Part shown: piece after piece, positions 61,572 through 64,000 of the stretch
Numbering within the stretch: position 1 is the first letter of the stretch
How the letters are laid out: each line of letters opens with the position of its first letter
Source: Salinarimonas sp046292825
Lineage (GTDB): Bacteria; Pseudomonadota; Alphaproteobacteria; Rhizobiales; Beijerinckiaceae
Length of the DNA stretch: 64,000 nt
NCBI RefSeq assembly: GCF_046292825.1
Contig: NZ_JBKBQG010000024.1
Coordinates: 1-64,000 of the forward strand
Reading direction: 5' to 3'
The notes under the pieces: generated by a model
What the model was told of the DNA's origin: nothing
Seen by the model: the letters and a program-made list of their open reading frames with translations, nothing else
Database searches by the model: none
Program-made: the position numbers and the translations under genes

Positions 61572-62038
61572 CCTCGTCAGGCCCCCGGGTGGACGTCCGG
61601 TGATGCTACCATGGCGCGATCCGGGGGTGCAATTATGGGGTGGGGCGGGGGAGGGGAGTTCGATGGCTCGTGTTCCTTTCCCCGAGAGTCTGTGAATCTC
61701 GTGGGGTTGTCATCCCGGGCCGCGAAGCGGACCCGGGACCCATAACCGCGACGACTGGTCCGAGCGCGCATGTCGCGCTCGCTGCGCACCCTCGCAGCGC
61801 CAAAGCTTTGGAAAAACGCAGCCTATAGGCTGCGACCCGAACGTCGCGGTTATGGGTCCCGGATCGCCTTCGGCGTCCGGGATGACACCTCTCGCAAGGA
61901 TTCAAAGTTCTGAGGAGAAGAAGAGGGGCGGTGCCTCGTGAAGGCGGCGTCATGCGAAGTACCCGGTGCCGACTCCTCGCCGACCGGCAGATGCTCTATG
62001 CCGGTCGCGTCGAGCATGCGGTCCAGGGAGAGCGGGCG
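61572..62038. other. Divergent gap with repeat A6
   Basis: 467 bp between the divergent DUF1906 and GNAT genes. It holds repeat A6 (61709–61886) and otherwise nothing recognised. Longer readings of the GNAT gene back to 61931 exist but lack a ribosome-binding site. Confidence 0.6.
61709..61886 (+). repeat. Family A mosaic palindromic repeat, copy A6 (alpha–beta)
   Basis: Starts with the alpha arm (GTCATCCCGGGCCGCGAAGC), contains GCGCGCATGTCGCGC and CGCAGCCTATAGGCTGCG, and ends with the beta arm (GATCGCCTTCGGCGTCCGGG) and ATGAC. This is the only intact copy in a divergent gene gap. Confidence 0.85.
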
Positions 62039-62674
62039 ATGGCGGGCGGGTCGATGGAGGGCGCGGGCGCGGCGGGGCTCGTCTGCGCGCTCGACGGGGT
62101 CACCGATCTGCCGCCGGGCAAGATCGCCGCGCTCGTGACCTATCTCGAGATGCGCGCGCCGCCGCCTCGTGCCGTGCCGGCGCCGCGGGACGATCTCGCG
62201 CTTCTCGAGACGACGCGCGATCTCGACGCCTACCGCGCCTTCTACGCGCGAATCGGGGCGCCTTGGCTCTGGAGCGGGCGGCTGCGGGTGTCCGATGCGG
62301 CGCTCGAGCGCGCGCTCGCCGATCCGCGCCTCGTCTCGCGCACGCTCCATCGCGGCGGCGCGCCGGTGGGGCTCGTCGAGGTCGCGTTCGACGGGGAGGA
62401 GGCGGAGCTCGTCTATTGCGGGCTCGTGCCCGAGGCGATCGGGGAGGGGCTTGGAGCCTGGCTGATGGCCCAGGCGATCGCGATCGCCTTCGCGCGGCCG
62501 ATCGCGCGGCTGATGGTGCACACCTGCTCGTTCGACCACCCCGCCGCGATCCGCGCCTACATGCGGGCGGGTTTTGCGCCCTACAAGCGCGCGATCGAGA
62601 TCGAGGACGACCCGCGCCTCCTCGGCCTCCTGCCGCGGGACGCCGCGGCGGATCGCTGGCCGGTCGTGGACTGA
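62039..62674 (+). CDS. GNAT family N-acetyltransferase
   Basis: A 211-aa acetyltransferase. The acetyl-CoA-binding motif A is present as YCGLVPEAIGEGLGAWLMAQ near residue 140, followed by the strand LMVHTCSFDHPAAIRAYMRAGF, typical of GNAT motif B. The N-terminal 45 residues may contact the substrate. The ATG at 62039 has GGGAGAG upstream; another ATG five codons later is possible. The acceptor is unknown. Convergent with mobA 15 bp downstream. Confidence 0.86.
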   Translation: MAGGSMEGAGAAGLVCALDGVTDLPPGKIAALVTYLEMRAPPPRAVPAPRDDLALLETTRDLDAYRAFYARIGAPWLWSGRLRVSDAALERALADPRLVSRTLHRGGAPVGLVEVAFDGEEAELVYCGLVPEAIGEGLGAWLMAQAIAIAFARPIARLMVHTCSFDHPAAIRAYMRAGFAPYKRAIEIEDDPRLLGLLPRDAAADRWPVVD

Positions 62675-62689
62675 GGCGGCGCGGGAGGC

Positions 62690-63322
62690 TCACGCCTCCC
62701 CGATCTCCATCAGGATCGCCTCCGCTCGCGCGATGTCCTCGGGCGTGTTGGCGTTGAAGAAGGGGTCGACGGGCGCGATAGCCCAGCCGGCATGGGCGAT
62801 GCCGTGGCGTGCCGTCCAGCGGTCGATCTTGCGCATGTCCTCCACGACGAGCGCATGGCGCAGATCCTCGCGCAGATCGACCCGCCACAGCCCGTTCACG
62901 GGATGCGTCTGCCCGTCGCTCTCCGCGCAGGCGAGGGGGACGTCGGCCGCGTTGCGCGCGGCGTGCAGGCGGGAGACGAAATCGTGCGGGATGAAGGGCG
63001 TGTCGGCGGCGACGCTCGCGACCCAGGCGATCTCCGGCCGGTTCGCCGCCGTCCAATCGAGCGCGGCGAGGATGCCCGCGAGCGGGCCGGCGAAGCCCGG
63101 CACGTCGTCGGGGACGACGGGGAGGCCGGTCTCGGCGAAGCGGGCGGGGTCGCCGTTCGCGTTGAGGATCAGCCCCTCGCATTGCGGCGCGAGGCGCTCG
63201 ATGACGCGCGCGAGGATGGTCTTGCCGCCGATCGGGCGCAGCGGCTTGTCGCCCCCGCCCATGCGCCGCGCGAGGCCGCCCGCCAGAAGAACACCGAGCG
63301 TCGCCGGAAAGGTCTCACTCAT
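62690..63322 (-). CDS. mobA: Molybdenum cofactor guanylyltransferase
   Basis: Attaches GMP to molybdopterin to form the MGD cofactor used by formate dehydrogenase and other DMSO-reductase-family enzymes. The 210-aa product starts with the nucleotidyl-transfer loop GVLLAGGLARRMGGGDKPL (GG, R and K residues intact), followed by VPDDVPGFAGPLAGILAAL and VAADTPFIP with the metal-binding Asp. It overlaps the 3' end of fdhD by eight bases. Note that CoxL uses the cytosine form (MCD), made by a different enzyme, so this gene serves formate dehydrogenase rather than the cox cluster. Confidence 0.93.
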   Translation of the reverse strand: MSETFPATLGVLLAGGLARRMGGGDKPLRPIGGKTILARVIERLAPQCEGLILNANGDPARFAETGLPVVPDDVPGFAGPLAGILAALDWTAANRPEIAWVASVAADTPFIPHDFVSRLHAARNAADVPLACAESDGQTHPVNGLWRVDLREDLRHALVVEDMRKIDRWTARHGIAHAGWAIAPVDPFFNANTPEDIARAEAILMEIGEA

Positions 63323-64000
63323 CGCCGCCCTCCCGCGAGCCCTTGCGCCGGTTCTTGGCGCTCTCCTCCGCCACGTAGGCGAGGTCCTGGTCGTAGACGA
63401 TCCGCTCCGCGCCCGAGAGCGCGACGAAGCGTTTTCCGCGCGCACGGCCGATCAGAGTGAGGCCGAGCTTTCGCGCGAGCTCCACGCCCCAGGCGGTGAA
63501 GCCCGAGCGCGAGACGAGGATCGGGATGCCCATGCGGACCGTCTTGATCACCATCTCGGAGGTGAGGCGCCCCGTCGTGTAGAAGATCTTGTCCGCCCCG
63601 CTCTCGCCCTCGAGGAACATCCAGCCGGCGATCTTGTCGACCGCATTGTGGCGCCCGACGTCCTCCATGTAGACGAGCGGCCGGTCCGCGCGCGCGAGCA
63701 CGCATCCGTGGATCGCGCCCGCCTCCAGATAGAGCGACGGCGTCGTGTTGACGGCATGCGTCAGGCGGTAGAGCCAGGAGGTGCGCAATTCTGCCTGCGG
63801 CAGGCGCACGTCGTCGAGCGCCTCCATGAGGTCGCCGAAGGTGGTGCCCTGCGCGCAGCCCGAGGTCTGGGTGCGTTTCTTGAGCTTGTCCTCGAAATTC
63901 GTCTCGCGCTGCGTGCGCACGACAACGACCTTGAGATCCTCGTCGTAATCGATGCCCGTGATCACGTCTTCGGGACGCACCATGTTCTGGTTGAGGAGAT
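63315..64000 (-). CDS. fdhD: Formate dehydrogenase accessory sulfurtransferase FdhD (5' end outside window)
   Basis: Transfers sulfur to the molybdenum cofactor of formate dehydrogenase. The frame is open to position 64000 (reading LLNQNMVRPED across the edge), so the N-terminus is missing. Visible marks are EDVGRHNAVDKIAGW, TTGRLTSEMVIKTVRMGIPILVSRSG and AWGVELARKLGLTLIGRARG. The loop that in E. coli carries the reactive CxxC reads TSGCAQGT here, with only the first Cys. Coupled to mobA by an eight-base overlap; formate dehydrogenase genes are expected beyond the window. Confidence 0.9.
   Translation of the reverse strand, partial: LLNQNMVRPEDVITGIDYDEDLKVVVVRTQRETNFEDKLKKRTQTSGCAQGTTFGDLMEALDDVRLPQAELRTSWLYRLTHAVNTTPSLYLEAGAIHGCVLARADRPLVYMEDVGRHNAVDKIAGWMFLEGESGADKIFYTTGRLTSEMVIKTVRMGIPILVSRSGFTAWGVELARKLGLTLIGRARGKRFVALSGAERIVYDQDLAYVAEESAKNRRKGSREGGDE

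Overview
The window is a chromosomal segment of a very GC-rich alphaproteobacterium, most likely of the order Hyphomicrobiales (Rhizobiales). The grounds are several gene orders typical of that group: cca–DUF6111–CoA pyrophosphatase–DUF1285–MoxR–DUF58–DUF4159; glnB–glnA next to the NAD(P)H-hydrate repair gene; fumC–DUF4169–ribbon-helix-helix near an alpha-type sspB; tig–clpP–clpX; and ArsR/methyltransferase–metF–metH. The genus cannot be fixed from the sequence alone. No rRNA genes, insertion sequences, phage or CRISPR arrays were seen.

Left edge (1–5.4 kb): a form I aerobic carbon monoxide dehydrogenase cluster on the minus strand, in the order coxC-like MHYT–LytTR sensor, coxM, coxS, coxL. 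CoxL has the form I active-site loop AYRCSFR, and the Fe-S and FAD motifs of CoxS and CoxM sit at the same residue numbers as in the Oligotropha enzyme. At 5.5–10.2 kb lie a 52-aa zinc-ribbon protein, glycogen phosphorylase and the CCA-adding enzyme. At 10.6–19.3 kb three small genes (minus) face a MoxR–DUF58–DUF4159–membrane protein operon (plus) that looks like a Bat-type envelope chaperone system. At 19.6–25.4 kb comes a methionine-cycle operon, with an ArsR-type repressor fused to a methyltransferase, metF and metH, behind a perfect 16-bp palindromic operator.

Middle (25–41 kb): DUF4112, a 24-aa membrane peptide, folE, a NifU/IscU-like scaffold, an MDR reductase, an ACT-domain protein, glpK, a ureide cluster (uraH, fused puuE–uraD), two glutathione transferases, fasciclin, sspB, an N-acetylmuramidase, a cytochrome P450, fumC, DUF4169 and a ribbon-helix-helix protein. 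At 41.4–42.6 kb is a gene-poor stretch with nineteen copies of an 18-bp tandem repeat.

Right part (42.6–64 kb): rlpA, a small His-rich membrane protein, a cupin, glnBA behind a sigma-54/NtrC-type control region, nnrE–nnrD, a 48-aa membrane protein, tRNA-Leu(UAG), tig–clpP–clpX, a long NADP-isocitrate dehydrogenase with a divergent LysR gene, a phospholipase D-type cardiolipin synthase, adenine deaminase, an alpha/beta hydrolase with an MprF-like flippase, a DUF1906 protein, GNAT, mobA and the 3' part of fdhD, which runs off the window.

Non-coding structure: at least three families of palindromic intergenic repeats fill most gaps. Family A (six copies of 128–179 bp plus a 175-bp relative) always pairs two different hairpin arms, so each copy has a direction. 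Family B has two 231–232-bp copies with very few differences between them. Family C has long GC-rich inverted repeats. Families A and B share GTCAT-type ends.
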